Of a stretch of 64,000 nt of DNA, positions 12,351-27,300 are shown piece by piece. Source of the stretch: Hanleya hanleyi (Eukaryota; Mollusca; Polyplacophora; Lepidopleurida; Hanleyidae); contig JAVTVY010037275.1 in assembly GCA_036873755.1 (NCBI GenBank), forward strand, positions 102,761 to 166,760. Direction: 5' to 3'. Under the pieces are notes generated by a model. It was not told the DNA's origin, made no database searches, and saw only the letters and a list, made by a program, of their open reading frames with translations. The position numbers and the translations under genes are program-made. The number at the start of each line of letters is the position of its first letter. Position 1 is the first letter of the stretch.

Positions 12351-15300
12351 AAGCTCCCATCCCATCAAAAGAAAAGGAGGATGCAGAAGAACCAACAGAA
12401 CTTTCAACCACGGAATTGGTTGTGGAACCCAAGGAGCAAGAACCAACTGAACTTGTATCCACAGAATTGGTTGTGGAACCCAGGGAGCTAGAACCTCAGG
12501 AAGTTGAGATTAAGATCCAATCTAGCGAGATTCCTGATTCACAGCTGACGACTATGGACATAGTCCTTGATGCCAAACCTCAACGTGTGGAGATGGAAAT
12601 ACAGACTGCTGGACCAGCAGACCTGCAGCCAGAAAACTTCGAAGAAGAGATCATCATTGAAAAAACTGAAGAGGAGGAGATGGAGAAGGATATGGTAACC
12701 ATAGAAACACATGCCGAATCTCCTCAACCTCATCCAGAGACCAGTGTCCTACAACTAGAGCTCACGCCATCTCAGCCACTAAGGGAAGTAACTGCGGGGA
12801 CGACAATGGAAATCACACTGAGCACAAAAGCGTCTGCCGATCAGGAGCAACCAGACACCATCCTTGATAAAACTATAGAAATACACGAAGAAGAAAAAGA
12901 GGTAACTGAGGAGAAAGAATTGATTGAATTGACATTCAAAACAGTTGTTGAAGTTCTCCCTCAACAGGAAGTTGGAGAGGAAGAGATAGTTGAAGAGGAG
13001 ATTGAGGAAAAACCGGAAGAGACATTTGAAGAAATCCTTGAAATTCAACCCCAACATGAACCTGAAGTTGTAGAGATTGAATTTATGCCAACAGAACCGG
13101 AAGAAGCAGTAACTTATGAAGAAACTGTAGAAATCACTGAAGTTGTAGATGAGGATGAGGCAGTTGAAGAGGACGTTGAGGAAAAACCCGAGGAGACATT
13201 TGAAGAAGTACTTGATGTACGAATTGCACCAGAAACTGATATTGTGGAGCTTGAAATCAGGCCTTCAGAGCAAGAAACCATTGTAACATTCAGACAAACA
13301 TTTGAAATTACACAAGAGGTGGAGAAAGAAGAGATAGTTGATGAGGAGATTGAGAAAAAACCTGAAGAGACCTTTGAAGAAACTCTGGAAATTCAACCCG
13401 AACCTCAACAGGAAGTTGTGGAGATTGAATTCATGCCAACTCGACCAGAAGAAGAAGTAACTCATGAGGAAACTGTAGAAATCACCCAAGTTGTCGAAGA
13501 GGAAGAGGTTGTTGAAGAGGAAATTGAGGAAAAACCTGAAGAGACATTTGAAGAAATCCTTGAAATTCAACCCCAACCTCAAACTGAAGTTGTGGAGATT
13601 GAATTCATCCCAACTCAACCAGAAGAAGAAATTGTAACTCACGAGGAAACTGTAGAAATCACTGAAGAACAGGAAGAGATAGTTGAAGAGGAGATTGAGG
13701 AAAAAACGGAAGAGGCATTTGAAGAAATCCTTGAAATTCAACCCCAACCTCAAACTGAAGTTGTGGAGATTAAATTCATCTCAACTCAACCAGAAGAAGA
13801 AATGGTAACTCATGAGGAAACTGTAGAAATCACTGAGGAACAGGAAGAGATAGTTGAAGAGGATATTGAGGAAAAACCGGAAGAGACATTTGAAGAAATC
13901 CTTGAAATTCAACCCCAACATAAACCTGAGGTTGTAGAGATTGAATTTATGCCAACAGAACCGGAAGAAGCAGTAACTCATGAAGAAACTGTAGAAATCA
14001 CTGAAGTTGTAGAAGAGGATGAGGCAGTTGAAGAGGAGGTTGACGAAAAACCCGAGGAGACATTTGAAGAAGTACTTGATGTACGAATTGCACCAGAAAC
14101 TGATATTGTGGAGCTTGAAATCAGGCCTTCAGAGCCAGAAACCATTGTAACATTCAGACAAACATTTGAAATTACGCAAGAGATGGAGAAAGTAGAGATA
14201 GTTGATGAGGAGATTGAGAAAAAACCTGAAGAGACCTTTGAAGAAACTCTGGAAATTCAACCCGAATCTCTACAGGAAGTTGTGGAGATTGAATTCATGC
14301 CAACTCGACCAGAAGAAGAAGTAACTCATGAGGAAACTGTAGAAATCACCCAAGTTGTCGAAGAGGAAGAGGTTGTTGAAGAGGAAATTGAGGAAAAACC
14401 TGAAGAGACATTTGAAGAAATCCTTGAAATTCAACCCCAACCTCAAACTGAAGTTGTGGAGATTGAATTCATCCCAACTCAACCAGAAGAAGAAATTGTA
14501 ACTCACGAGGAAACTGTAGAAATCACTGAAGAACAGGAAGAGATAGTTGAAGAGGAGATTGTGGAAAAACCGGAAGAGACATTTGAAGAAATCCTTGAAA
14601 TTCAACCCCAACCTCAACCTGATGTTGTGGAGATCGAATTTATCCCAACTCAACCAGAAAAAGAAATTGTAACTCATGAGGAAACTGTAGAAATCACTGA
14701 AGAACAGGAAGAGATAGTTGAAGAGGAGATTGAGGAAAAACCGGAAGAGACATTTGAAGAAGTCCTTGAAATTCAACCCCAACATCAACCTGAAGTTGTA
14801 GAGATTGAATTTATGCCAACAGAACCGGAAGAAGCAGTAACTCATGAAGAAACTGTAGAAATCACTGAAGTTGTAGAAGAGGATGAGGCAGTTGAAGAGG
14901 AGGTTGAGGAAAAACCCGAGGAGACATTTGAAGAAGTACTTGATGTACGAATTGCACCAGAAACTGATATTGTGGAGCTTGAAATCAGGCCTTCAGAGCA
15001 AGAAACCATTGTAACATTCAGACAAACATTTGAAATTACACAAGAGATGGAGAAAGTAGAGATAGTTGATGAAGAGATTGAGAAAAAACCTGAAGAGACC
15101 TTTCAAGAAGTCCTTGGAATTCTACCACAGCCTCAACCTGAAGTTGTAGTGGTTGAATTCATGCCAACTCAACCAGAAGAAGCAGTAACTTATGAGGAAA
15201 CCGTTGAAATCTCTGAAGTTGTGGAAGAGAAAGAGGCAGCTGAAGAGGGGGTTGAGGAAAAACCGGAAGAGACATTTGAAGAAATCCTTGAAATTCAACC

Positions 15301-18300
15301 CCTACCTCAACCTGAAGTTGTGGAGATTGAATTTATTCCAACTCAACCAGAAGAAGAAATTGTAACTCATGAGGAAACTGTGGAAATCACTGAAGAACAG
15401 GAAGAGATAGTTGAAGAGGAGGTTGAGGATAAACCGGAAGAGACATTTGAAGAAATGCTTGAAATTCAACCTAAACCTGAAGTTGTAGAGATTGAATTTA
15501 TGCCAACAGAACCGGAAGAAGCAGTAACTCATGAAGAAACTGTAGAAATCACTGAAGTTGTAGAAGAGGATGAGGCAGTTGAAGATGAGGTTGAGGAAAA
15601 GCCTGAGGAGAGATTTGAAGAAGTACTTGATGTACAAATTGCACCAGAAACTGATATTGTGGAGCTTGAAATCAGGCCTTCAGAGCCAGAAACCATTGTA
15701 ACATTCAGACAAACATTTGAAATTACACAAGAGATGGAGAAAGAAGAGATAGTTGATGAAGAGATTGAGAAAAAACCTGAAGAGACCTTTCAAGAAGTTC
15801 TTGAAATTCTACCACAGCCTCAACCTGAAGTTGTAGAGGTTGAATTCATGCCAACTCAACCAGAAGAAGCAGTAACTTATGAGGAAACCGTTGAAATCTC
15901 TGAAGTTGTGGAAGAGAAAGAGGCAGCTGAAGAGGGGGTTGAGGAAAAACCTGAAGAGACATTTGAAGAAATCCTTGAAATTCAACCCCAACCTCAAACT
16001 GAAGTTGTGGAGATTGAATTCATCCCAACTCAACCAGAAGAAGAAATTGTAACTCACGAAGAAATCACTGAAGAACAGGAAGAGATAGTTGAAGAGGAGA
16101 TTGAGGAAAAACCGGAAGAGACATTTGAAGAAATCCTTGAAATTCAACCCCTACCTCAACCTGAAGTTGTGGAGATTGAATTCATTCCAACTCAACCAGA
16201 AGAAGAAATTGTAACTCATGAGGAAACTGTGGAAATCACTGAAGAACAGGAAGAGATAGTTGAAGAGGAGATTGAGGATAAACCAGAAGAGACATTTGAA
16301 GAAACACTTGAAATTCAACCTAAACCTGAAGTTGTAGAGATTGAATTTATGCCAACAGAACCGGAAGAAGCAGTGACTCATGAAGAAACTGTAGAAATCA
16401 CTGAAGTTGTAGAAGAGGATGAGGCAGTTGAAGATGAGGTTGAGGAAAAGCCTGAGGAAAGATTTGAAGAAGTACTTGATGTACAAATTGCACCAGAAAC
16501 TGATATTGTGGAGCTTGAAATCAGGCCTTCAGAGCAGGAAACCATTGTAACATTCAGACAAACATTTGAAATTACACAAGAGATGGAGAAAGTAGAGATA
16601 GTTGATGAGGAGATTGAGAAAAAACCTGAAGAGACCTTTGAAGAAACTCTGCAAATTCAACCCGAACCTCAACAGGAAGTTGTGGAGATTGAATTCATGC
16701 CAACTCGACCAGAAGAAGAATTAACTCATGAGGAAACTGTAGAAATCACCCCAGTTGACGAAGAGGAAGAGGTTGTTGAAGAGGAAATTGAGGAAAAACC
16801 TGAAGAGACATTTGAAGAAATCCTTGAAATTCAACCCCAACCTCAAACTGAAGTTGTGGAGATTGAATTCATCCCAACTCAACCAGAAGAAGAAATTGTA
16901 ACTCACGAGGAAACTGTAGAAATCACTGAAGAACAGGAAGAGATAGTTGAAGAGGAGATTGAGGAAAAAACGGAAGAGGCATTTGAAGAAATCCTTGAAA
17001 TTCAACCCCAACCTCAAACTGAAGTGGTGGAGGTTGAATTCATCTCAACTCAACCAGAAGAAGAAATGGTAACTCATGAGGAAACTGTAGAAATCACTGA
17101 GGAACAGGAAGAGATAGTTGAAGAGGATATTGAGGAAAAACCGGAAGAGACATTTGAAGAAATCCTTGAAATTCAACCCCAACATAAACCTGAGGTTGTA
17201 GAGATTGAATTTATGCCAACAGAACCGGAAGAAGCAGTAACTCATGAAGAAACTGTAGAAATCACTGAAGTTGTAGAAGAGGATGAGGCAGTTGAAGAGG
17301 AGGTTGACGAAAAACCCGAGGAGACATTTGAAGAAGTACTTGATGTACGAATTGCACCAGAAACTGATATTGTGGAGCTTGAAATCAGGCCTTCAGAGCC
17401 AGAAACCATTGTAACATTCAGACAAACATTTGAAATTACGCAAGAGATGGAGAAAGTAGAGATAGTTGATGAGGAGATTGAGAAAAAACCTGAAGAGACC
17501 TTTGAAGAAACTCTGGAAATTCAACCCGAATCTCTACAGGAAGTTGTGGAGATTGAATTCATGCCAACTCGACCAGAAGAAGAAGTAACTCATGAGGAAA
17601 CTGTAGAAATCACCCAAGTTGTCGAAGAGGAAGAGGTTGTTGAAGAGGAAATTGAGGAAAAACCTGAAGAGACATTTGAAGAAATCCTTGAAATTCAACC
17701 CCAACCTCAAACTGAAGTTGTGGAGATTGAATTCATCCCAACTCAACCAGAAGAAGAAATTGTAACTCACGAGGAAACTGTAGAAATCACTGAAGAACAG
17801 GAAGAGATAGTTGAAGAGGAGATTGTGGAAAAACCGGAAGAGACATTTGAAGAAATCCTTGAAATTCAACCCCAACCTCAACCTGATGTTGTGGAGATCG
17901 AATTTATCCCAACTCAACCAGAAAAAGAAATTGTAACTCATGAGGAAACTGTAGAAATCACTGAAGAACAGGAAGAGATAGTTGAAGAGGAGATTGAGGA
18001 AAAACCGGAAGAGACATTTGAAGAAGTCCTTGAAATTCAACCCCAACATCAACCTGAAGTTGTAGAGATTGAATTTATGCCAACAGAACCGGAAGAAGCA
18101 GTAACTCATGAAGAAACTGTAGAAATCACTGAAGTTGTAGAAGAGGATGAGGCAGTTGAAGAGGAGGTTGAGGAAAAACCCGAGGAGACATTTGAAGAAG
18201 TACTTGATGTACGAATTGCACCAGAAACTGATATTGTGGAGCTTGAAATCAGGCCTTCAGAGCAAGAAACCATTGTAACATTCAGACAAACATTTGAAAT

Positions 18301-21300
18301 TACACAAGAGATGGAGAAAGTAGAGATAGTTGATGAAGAGATTGAGAAAAAACCTGAAGAGACCTTTCAAGAAGTCCTTGGAATTCTACCACAGCCTCAA
18401 CCTGAAGTTGTAGTGGTTGAATTCATGCCAACTCAACCAGAAGAAGCAGTAACTTATGAGGAAACCGTTGAAATCTCTGAAGTTGTGGAAGAGAAAGAGG
18501 CAGCTGAAGAGGGGGTTGAGGAAAAACCGGAAGAGACATTTGAAGAAATCCTTGAAATTCAACCCCTACCTCAACCTGAAGTTGTGGAGATTGAATTCAT
18601 TCCAACTCAACCAGAAGATGAAATTGTAACTCACAAAGAAATCACTGAAGAACAGGAAGAGATAGTTGAAGAGGAGATTGAGGAAAAACCGGAAGAGACA
18701 TTTGAAGAAATCCTTGAAATTCAACCCCTACCTCAACCTGAAGTTGTGGAGATTGAATTCATTCCAACTCAACCAGAAGAAGAAATTGTAACTCCTGAGG
18801 AAACTGTGGAAATCACTGAAGAACAGGAAGAGATAGTTGAAGAGGAGATTGAGGATAAACCAGAAGAGACATTTGAAGAAACACTTGAAATTCAACCTAA
18901 ACCTGAAGTTGTAGAGATTGAATTTATGCCAACAGAACCGGAAGAAGCAGTGACTCATGAAGAAACTGTAGAAATCACTGAAGTTGTAGAAGAGGATGAG
19001 GCAGTTGAAGATGAGGTTGAGGAAAAGCCTGAGGAAAGATTTGAAGAAGTACTTGATGTACAAATTGCACCAGAAACTGATATTGTGGAGCTTGAAATCA
19101 GGCCTTCAGAGCAAGAAACCATTGTAACATTCAGACAAACATTTGAAATTACACAAGAGATGGAGAAAGTAGAGATAGTTGATGAGGAGATTGAGAAAAA
19201 ACCTGAAGAGACCTTTGAAGAAACTCTGCAAATTCAACCCGAACCTCAACAGGAAGTTGTGGAGATTGAATTCATGCCAACTCGACCAGAAGAAGAATTA
19301 ACTCATGAGGAAACTGTAGAAATCACCCAAGTTGACGAAGAGGAAGAGGTTGTTGAAGAGGAAATTGAGGAAAAACCTGAAGAGACATTTGAAGAAATCC
19401 TTGAAATTCAACCCCAACCTCAAACTGAAGTTGTGGAGATTGAATTCATCCCAACTCAACCAGAAGAAGAAATTGTAACTCACGAGGAAACTGTAGAAAT
19501 CACTGAAGAACAGGAACAGATAGTTGAAGAGGAGATTGAGGAAAAACCGGAAGAGACATTTGAAGAAATCCTTGAAATTCAACCCCAATCTCAAACTGAA
19601 GTTGTGGAGATTGAATTCATCCCAACTCAACCAGAAGAAGAAATGGTAACTCATGAGGAAACTGTAGAAATCACTGAGGAACAGGAAGAGATAGTTGAAG
19701 AGGATATTGAGGAAAAACCGGAAGAGACATTTGAAGAAATCCTTGAAATTCAACCCCAACATAAACCTGAGGTTGTAGAGATTGAATTTATGCCAACAGA
19801 ACCGGAAGAAGCAGTAACTCATGAAGAAACTGTAGAAATCACTGAAGTTGTAGAAGAGGATGAGGCAGTTGAAGAGGAGGTTGACGAAAAACCCGAGGAG
19901 ACATTTGAAGAAGTACTTGATGTACGAATTGCACCAGAAACTGATATTGTGGAGCTTGAAATCAGGCCTTCAGAGCCAGAAACCATTGTAACATTCAGAC
20001 AAACATTTGAAATTACGCAAGAGATGGAGAAAGTAGAGATAGTTGATGAGGAGATTGAGAAAAAACCTGAAGAGACCTTTGAAGAAACTCTGGAAATTCA
20101 ACCCGAATCTCTACAGGAAGTTGTGGAGATTGAATTCATGCCAACTCGACCAGAAGAAGAAGTAACTCATGAGGAAACTGTAGAAATCACCCAAGTTGTC
20201 GAAGAGGAAGAGGTTGTTGAAGAGGAAATTGAGGAAAAACCTGAAGAGACATTTGAAGAAATCCTTGAAATTCAACCCCAACCTCAAACTGAAGTTGTGG
20301 AGATTGAATTCATCCCAACTCAACCAGAAGAAGAAATTGTAACTCTCGAGGAAACTGTAGAAATCACTGAAGAACAGGAAGAGATAGTTGAAGAGGAGAT
20401 TGAGGAAAAACCGGAAGAGACATTTGAAGAAATCCTTGAAATTCAACCCCAACCTCAAACTGAAGTTGTGGAGATTGAATTCATCCCAACTCAACCAGAA
20501 GAAGAAATGGTAACTCATGAGGAAACTGTAGAAATCACTGAGGAACAGGAAGAGATAGTTGAAGAGGATATTGAGGAAAAACCGGAAGAGACATTTGAAG
20601 AAATCCTTGAAATTCAACCCCAACATAAACCTGAAGTTGTAGAGATTGAATTTATGCCAACAGAACCGGAAGAAGCAGTAACTCATGAAGAAACTGTAGA
20701 AATCACTGAAGTTGTAGAAGAGGATGAGGCAGTTGAAGAGGAGGTTGAGGAAAAACCCGAGGAGACATTTGAAGAAGTACTTGATGTACGAATTGCACCA
20801 GAAACTGATATTGTGGAGCTTGAAATCAGGCCTTCAGAGCAAGAAACCATTGTAACATTCAGACAAACATTTGAAATTACACAAGAGATGGAGAAAGTAG
20901 AGATAGTTGATGAAGAGATTGAGAAAAAACCTGAAGAGACCTTTCAAGAAGTCCTTGAAATTCTACCACAGCCTCAACCTGAAGTTGTAGAGGTTGAATT
21001 CATGCCAACTCAACCAGAAGAAGCAGTAACTTATGAGGAAACCGTTGAAATCTCTGAAGTTGTGGAAGAGAAAGAGGCAGCTGAAGAGGGGGTTCGGGAA
21101 AAACCTGAAGAGACATTTGAAGAAATCCTTGAAATTCAACCCCAACCTCAAACTGAAGTTGTGGAGATTGAATTCATCCCAACTCAACCAGAAGAAGAAA
21201 TTGTAACTCACGAAGAAATCACTGAAGAACAGGAAGAGATAGTTGAAGAGGAGATTGAGGAAAAACCGGAAGAGACATTTGAAGAAATCCTTGAAATTCA

Positions 21301-24300
21301 ACCCCTACCTCAACCTGAAGTTGTGGAGATTGAATTCATTCCAACTCAACCAGAAGAAGAAATTGTAACTCATGAGGAAACTGTGGAAATCACTGAAGAA
21401 CAGGAAGAGATAGTTGAAGAGGAGGTTGAGGATAAACCGGAAGAGACATTTGAAGAAATACTTGAAATTCAACCTAAACCTGAAGTTGTAGAGATTGAAT
21501 TTATGCCAACAGAACCGGAAGAAGCAGTAACTCATGAAGAAACTGTAGAAATCACTGAAGTTGTAGAAGAGGATGAGGCAGTTGAAGATGAGGTTGAGGA
21601 AAAGCCTGAGGAGAGATTTGAAGAAGTACTTGATGTACAAATTGCACCAGAAACTGATATTGTGGAGCTTGAAATCAGGCCTTCAGAGCCAGAAACCATT
21701 GTAACATTCAGACAAACATTTGAAATTACACAAGAGGTGGAGAAAGAAGAGATAGTTGATGAGGAGATTGAGAAAAAACCTGAAGAGACCTTTGAAGAAA
21801 CTCTAGAAATTCAACCCCAACCTCAACAGGAAGTTGTGGAGATCGAATTCAAGCCAACTCGACCAAAAGAAGAAGTAACTCATGAGGAAACTGTACAAAT
21901 CACCCAAGTTGTCGAAGAGGAAGAGGTTGTTGAAGAGGAAATTGAGGGAAAACCTGAAGAGAAATTTGATGAAGTCTTTGAAATTCAACCGCAGCCTCAA
22001 CCGGAAGTTGTAGAGGTTGAATTCATGCCAACTCAACCAGAAGAAGCAGTAACTTATGAGGAAACCGTTGAAATCTCTGAAATTGTGGAAGAGAAAGAGG
22101 CAGCTGAAGAGGGGATTGAGGAAAAACCTGAAGAGACATTTGAAGAAATCCTTGAAATTCAACCCCAACCTCAACCTGAAGTTGTGGAGATTGAATTCAT
22201 CCCAACTCAACCAGAAGAAGAAATTGTAACTCATGAGGAAACTGTAGAAATCACTGAAGAACAGGAAGAGATAGTTGAAGAGGAGATTGAGGAAAAACCG
22301 GAAGAGACATTTGAAGAAATCCTTGAAATTCAACCCCAACCTAAACCTGAAGTTGTAGAGATTGAATTTATGCCAACAGAACTGGAAGAAGCAGTAACTC
22401 ATGAAGAAACTGTAGAAATCACTGAAGTTGTGGAAGAGGAAGAGGTCGCTAAAGAGGAGATTGAGGAAAAACCTGAAGAGATATTTGAAGATGTTCTTGA
22501 TGTACCAATAGCACCAGAAACAGATATTGTGGAGCTTGAAATCAGGCCTTCACAACCAGAAACTATGGTAACTTTCAGACAAACATTTGAAATTACACAA
22601 GATATAGATAAAGAAGAGATAGTTGAAGAGGAGATTGAAGAAAAACCTGAAGGGACATTTGAAGAAGTCCTTGAAATTCAACCTAAACCTGAAATTGTGG
22701 AGATTCAATTCATGCCAACTCAGCCAGAAGAAGAAACAGTGACTCATGAGGAAACTATAGAAATCCCTGAAGAAGAGGAAGTAGTTGAAGATCAAATTGA
22801 GGAAAAAAGTGAAGAGACGTTTGAAGAAACTCTAGAAATTCAACCTAAACCTAAACCTGAAGTTATAGAGATTGAATTCAAACCAACTCAGCCAGGAGAA
22901 GTAACTCATGAGGAAACTGTAGAAATCACTGAAGTTGTTGAAGAGGAAGAGGTTGTTGAAGAAGAAATTGAGGAAACACCTGAAGAGATATTAGAAGAAG
23001 TACTTGATGTACAAATTGCACCAGAAACTGATATTGTGGAGCTTGAAATCAGGCCTTCAGAGCAAGAAACCATTGTAACATTCAGACAAACATTTGGAAT
23101 TACACAAGAGGTGGAGAAAGAAGAGATAGTTGATGAGGAGATTGAGAAAAAACCTGAAGAGACCTTTGAAGAAACTCTGGAAATTCAACCCCAACCTCAA
23201 CAGGAAGTTGTGGAGACCGAATTCAAGCCAACTCGAGTAGAAGAAGAAGTAACTCATGAGGAAACTGTAGAAGTCACCCAAGTTGTCGAAGAGGAAGAGG
23301 TTGTTGAAGAGGAAATTGAGGAAAAACCTGAAGAGAAATTTGAAGAAGGCTTTGAAATTCAACCCCAGCCTCAACCGGAAGTTGTAGAGGTTGAATTCAT
23401 GCCAACTCAGCCAGAAGAAGCAGTAACTTATGAGGAAACCGTTGAAATCACTGAAGTTGTGGAAGAGAAAGAGGCAGCTGAAGAGGGGATTGAGGAAAAA
23501 CCTGAAGAAACATTTGAAGAAATCCTTGAAATTCAACCCCAACCTCAACCTGAAGTTGTGGAGATTGAATTTATCCCAACTCAACCAGAAGAAGAAATTG
23601 TAACTCATGAGGAAACTGTAGAAATCACTGAAGAACAGGAAGAGATAGTTGAAGAGGATATTGAGGAAAAACCGGAAGAGACATTTGAAGAAATCCTTGA
23701 AATTCAACCCCAACCTAAACCTGAAGTTGTAGAGATTGAATTTATGCCAACAGAACTGGAAGAAGCAGTAACTCATGAAGAAACTGTAGAAATCACTGAA
23801 GTTGTGGAAGAGGAAGAGGTCGCTAAAGAGGAGATTGAGGAAAAACCTGAAGAGACATTTGAAGATGTACTTGATGTACCAATAGCACCAGAAACAGATA
23901 TTGTGGAGCTTGAAATCAGGCCTTCACAACCAGAAACTATGGTAACTTACAGACAAACATTTGAAATTACACAAGAGATAGATAAAGAAGAGATAGTTGA
24001 AGAGGAGATTGAGGAAAAACCTGAAGGGACATTTGAAGAAGTCCTTGAAATTCAACCTAAACCTGAAATTGTGGAAATTAAATTCATGCCAACTCAGCCA
24101 GAAGAAGAAACAGTAACTCATGAGGAAACTATAGAAATCTCTGAAGAAGAGGAAGTAGTTGAAGATGAAATTGAGGAAAAAACTGAAGAGACTTTTGAAG
24201 AAACTCTAGAAATTCAACCCAAACCTAAACCTGAAGTTATAGAGATTGAATTCAAACCAACTCAGCCAGGAGAAGTAACTCATGAGGAAACTGTAGAAAT

Positions 24301-27300
24301 CACTGAAGTTGTTGAAGAGGAAGAGGTTGTTGAAGAAGAAATTGAGGAAACACCTGAAGAGACATTTGAAGAAGAACTTGATGTACAAATTGCACCAGAA
24401 ACTGATATTGTGGAGCTTGAAATCAGGCCTTCAGAGCCAGAAACCATTGTAACATTCAGACAAACATTTGAAATTACACAAGAGGTGGTGAAAGTAGAGA
24501 CAGTTGAACAGGAGACAAAGGAAAAACCTGAAGACGCATTCCCAGAGATCCTTGAAATTGAACCCCAACTTAAACCTGAAGTTATGGAGGCTGAATTCAA
24601 GCCAACTCAACCAGAAGAAGTAACTCATGAGGAAACTGTAGAAATTACTGAAGTTGAGGAAGAGGTAATTGAGGAGGAGATTGAGGAAAAACCTGTAGAG
24701 ACATTGAAAGAGGTCATTGAAATTCAACCAGAACCCAAACCTGAAGTTGTGGAGGCTGAATTAAAGCCAACTCAACCAGAAGATGTAACTCATGAGGAAA
24801 CTGTAGAAATCACTGAAGTTGTAGAAGAGGAAGAGGTAATTGTGGAGGAGATTGAGGAAAAACCTGAAGAGACATTCGAAGAGATCATCGAAATTCAGCC
24901 TAAACCTGAAGTTGTGGAGGTTGAATTCAAGCCAACTCAACCAGAAGATGTAACTCATGAGGAAACTGTAGAAATTACTGAAGTTGAGGAAGAGGTAATT
25001 GAGGAGGAGATTGAGGAAAAACCTGAAGAGACATTCGAAGAGATCATTGAAATTCAACCAGAACCTAAACCTGAAGTTGTGGAGGTTGAATTCAGGCCAA
25101 CTCAACCAGAAGATGTAACTCACGAGGAAACTGTAGAAATTACTGAAGTTGTAGAAGAGGATGAGTTAATTGAGGAGGAGATTGAGGGAAAACCTGAAGT
25201 TACATTCGAAGAGATCATTGAAATTCAACCGGAACCTGAATCTGAAGTTGTGGAAGTTGAGTTCAAGCCAACTCAGCCAGAAGAAGAAATAACTCCTGAG
25301 GAAACTGTAGAAATTACTGAAGTTGTGGAAGAGGAAGAGATAATTGAGGAGACTGAGGAAAAACCTGAAGAGACATTCAAAGAGATAATTGAAATTCATC
25401 CCAAGCCTGAAGTTGTGGAGGTTGAATTCAGGCCAACTCAACCAGAAGATGTAACTCATGAGGAAACTGTAGAAATTACTGAAGTGGAGGAAGAGGAAGA
25501 CGTAATTGAGGAGGAGATTGAGGAAAAACCTGAAGTGACATTCGAAGAGATCATTGAAATTCAACCAAAACCTAAACCTGAAGTTGTGGAAGTTGAGTTC
25601 AAGCCAACTCAGCCAGAAGAAGAAATAACTCATGAGGAAACTGTAGAAATTGCTGAAGTTGTAGAAGAGGAAGAGATAATTGGGGAGATTGAGGAAAAAC
25701 CTGAAGAGACATTCAAAGAGATCATTGAAATTCAACCTAAACCTGAAGTTGTGGAGGTTGAATTCAAGCCAACTGAACCAGAAGAAGAAGTAACTCACGA
25801 GGAAACTGTAGAAATTACTGAAGTTGAGGAAGAGGAAGAGGTAATTGAGGAGGAGATTGAGGAAAAACCTGAATCGACATTCAAAGAGATCATTGAAATT
25901 CAACCTAAACCTGAAGTTATGGAAGTTGAGTTCAAGCCAACTCAGCCAGAAGAAGAAATAACCCATGAGGAAACTGTAGAAATCACTGAAGTTGTACAAG
26001 AGGAAGAGATAACTGAGGAGGAGATTGAGGAAAAACCTGAAGAGACATTCGAAGAGATCATTGAAATTCAACCAGAACCTAAACCTGAAGTTGTGGAAAT
26101 TGAATTCAAGCCAACTCAGCCAGAAGAAGAAATAACCCATGAGGAAACTGTAGAAATTACTGAAGTTGTAGAAGAGGATGAGATTATTGAGGAGGAGATT
26201 GAGGGAAAACCTGAAGTTACATTCGAAGAGATCATTGAAATTCAACCAGAACCTAAATCTGAAGTTGTGGAAGTTGAGTTCAAGCTAACTCAGCCAGAAG
26301 AAGTAACCCCTGAAGAAACTATAGAAATTACTGAAGTTGTGGAAGAAAAAGAGGTAGTTGAGGAGATTGAGGAAAAATCTGAAAAGACATACAAAGAGAT
26401 CATTGAAATTCAACCCCAGCCTAAACCTGAAATTGTGGAAGAAAAAACTCCCACTGAAATCAGTGAAGTTCTAACCGAAGTTGAGGAAGAAATCCAGCCT
26501 TCTGAAGTGGAAGCAGAGAAGGAAGTTGTCTCCGAAGAAATGCCTGAAGTTACGGAAATCTTTGAAGAGGTTGAAGAAGCTCCCACTGAAATCAGTGAAG
26601 TCGTAACTGAAATTGAGGAAGAAATCCAGCCTTCTGAAGTGGAAGCAGAGAAGGAAATTGTTTCTGAAGAAATGCCTGAAGTTACTGAAATATCTGAAGA
26701 GGTTGAAGAAGTTTCTACTGAAATTAGTGAAGTCGTAACTGAAATGGAGGAAGAAATCCGGCCTTCTGAAGTGGAAGCAGGTAAAGAAATTGTCTTTGAA
26801 GAAATGCCTGAAGTTACTGAAATATCTGAAGAGGTTGAAGAAGTTTCTACTGAAATTAGTGAAGTCGTAACTGAAATTGAGGAAGAAATCCGGCCTTCTG
26901 AAGTGGAAGCAGGGAAAGAAATTGTCTTTGAAGAAATGCCTGAAGTTACTGAAGTCTCTGAAGAGGTTGAAGAAGAAGCTCCCACTGAAATCAGTGAAGT
27001 TGTAACTGAAATTGAGGAAGAAATCCAGCCTTCTGAAGTGGAAGCAGAGAAAGAAATTGTTTCTGAAGAAATGCCTGAAGTTACTGAAATATCTGAAGAG
27101 GTTGAAGAAGCTCCCACTGAAATCACTGAAGTTGTAACTGAAATTGAGCAAGAAATTCAACCTTCTGAAGTGGAAGCAGAGAAGGAAATTGTCTCTGAAG
27201 AAATGCCTGAAGTTACTGAAATATCTGAAGAGTTTGAAGAAGAAGTTTCTACTGAAATCAGTGAAGTTGTAACTGAGATTGAGGAAGAAATCCAGCCTTC

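Noticed and set aside
12255..12491. Separate gene starting with an ATG near 12255
   Set aside because: Its codons overlap exon 2 in another frame and include the intron's acceptor region. The phase-matched exon 2 frame explains the repeats.
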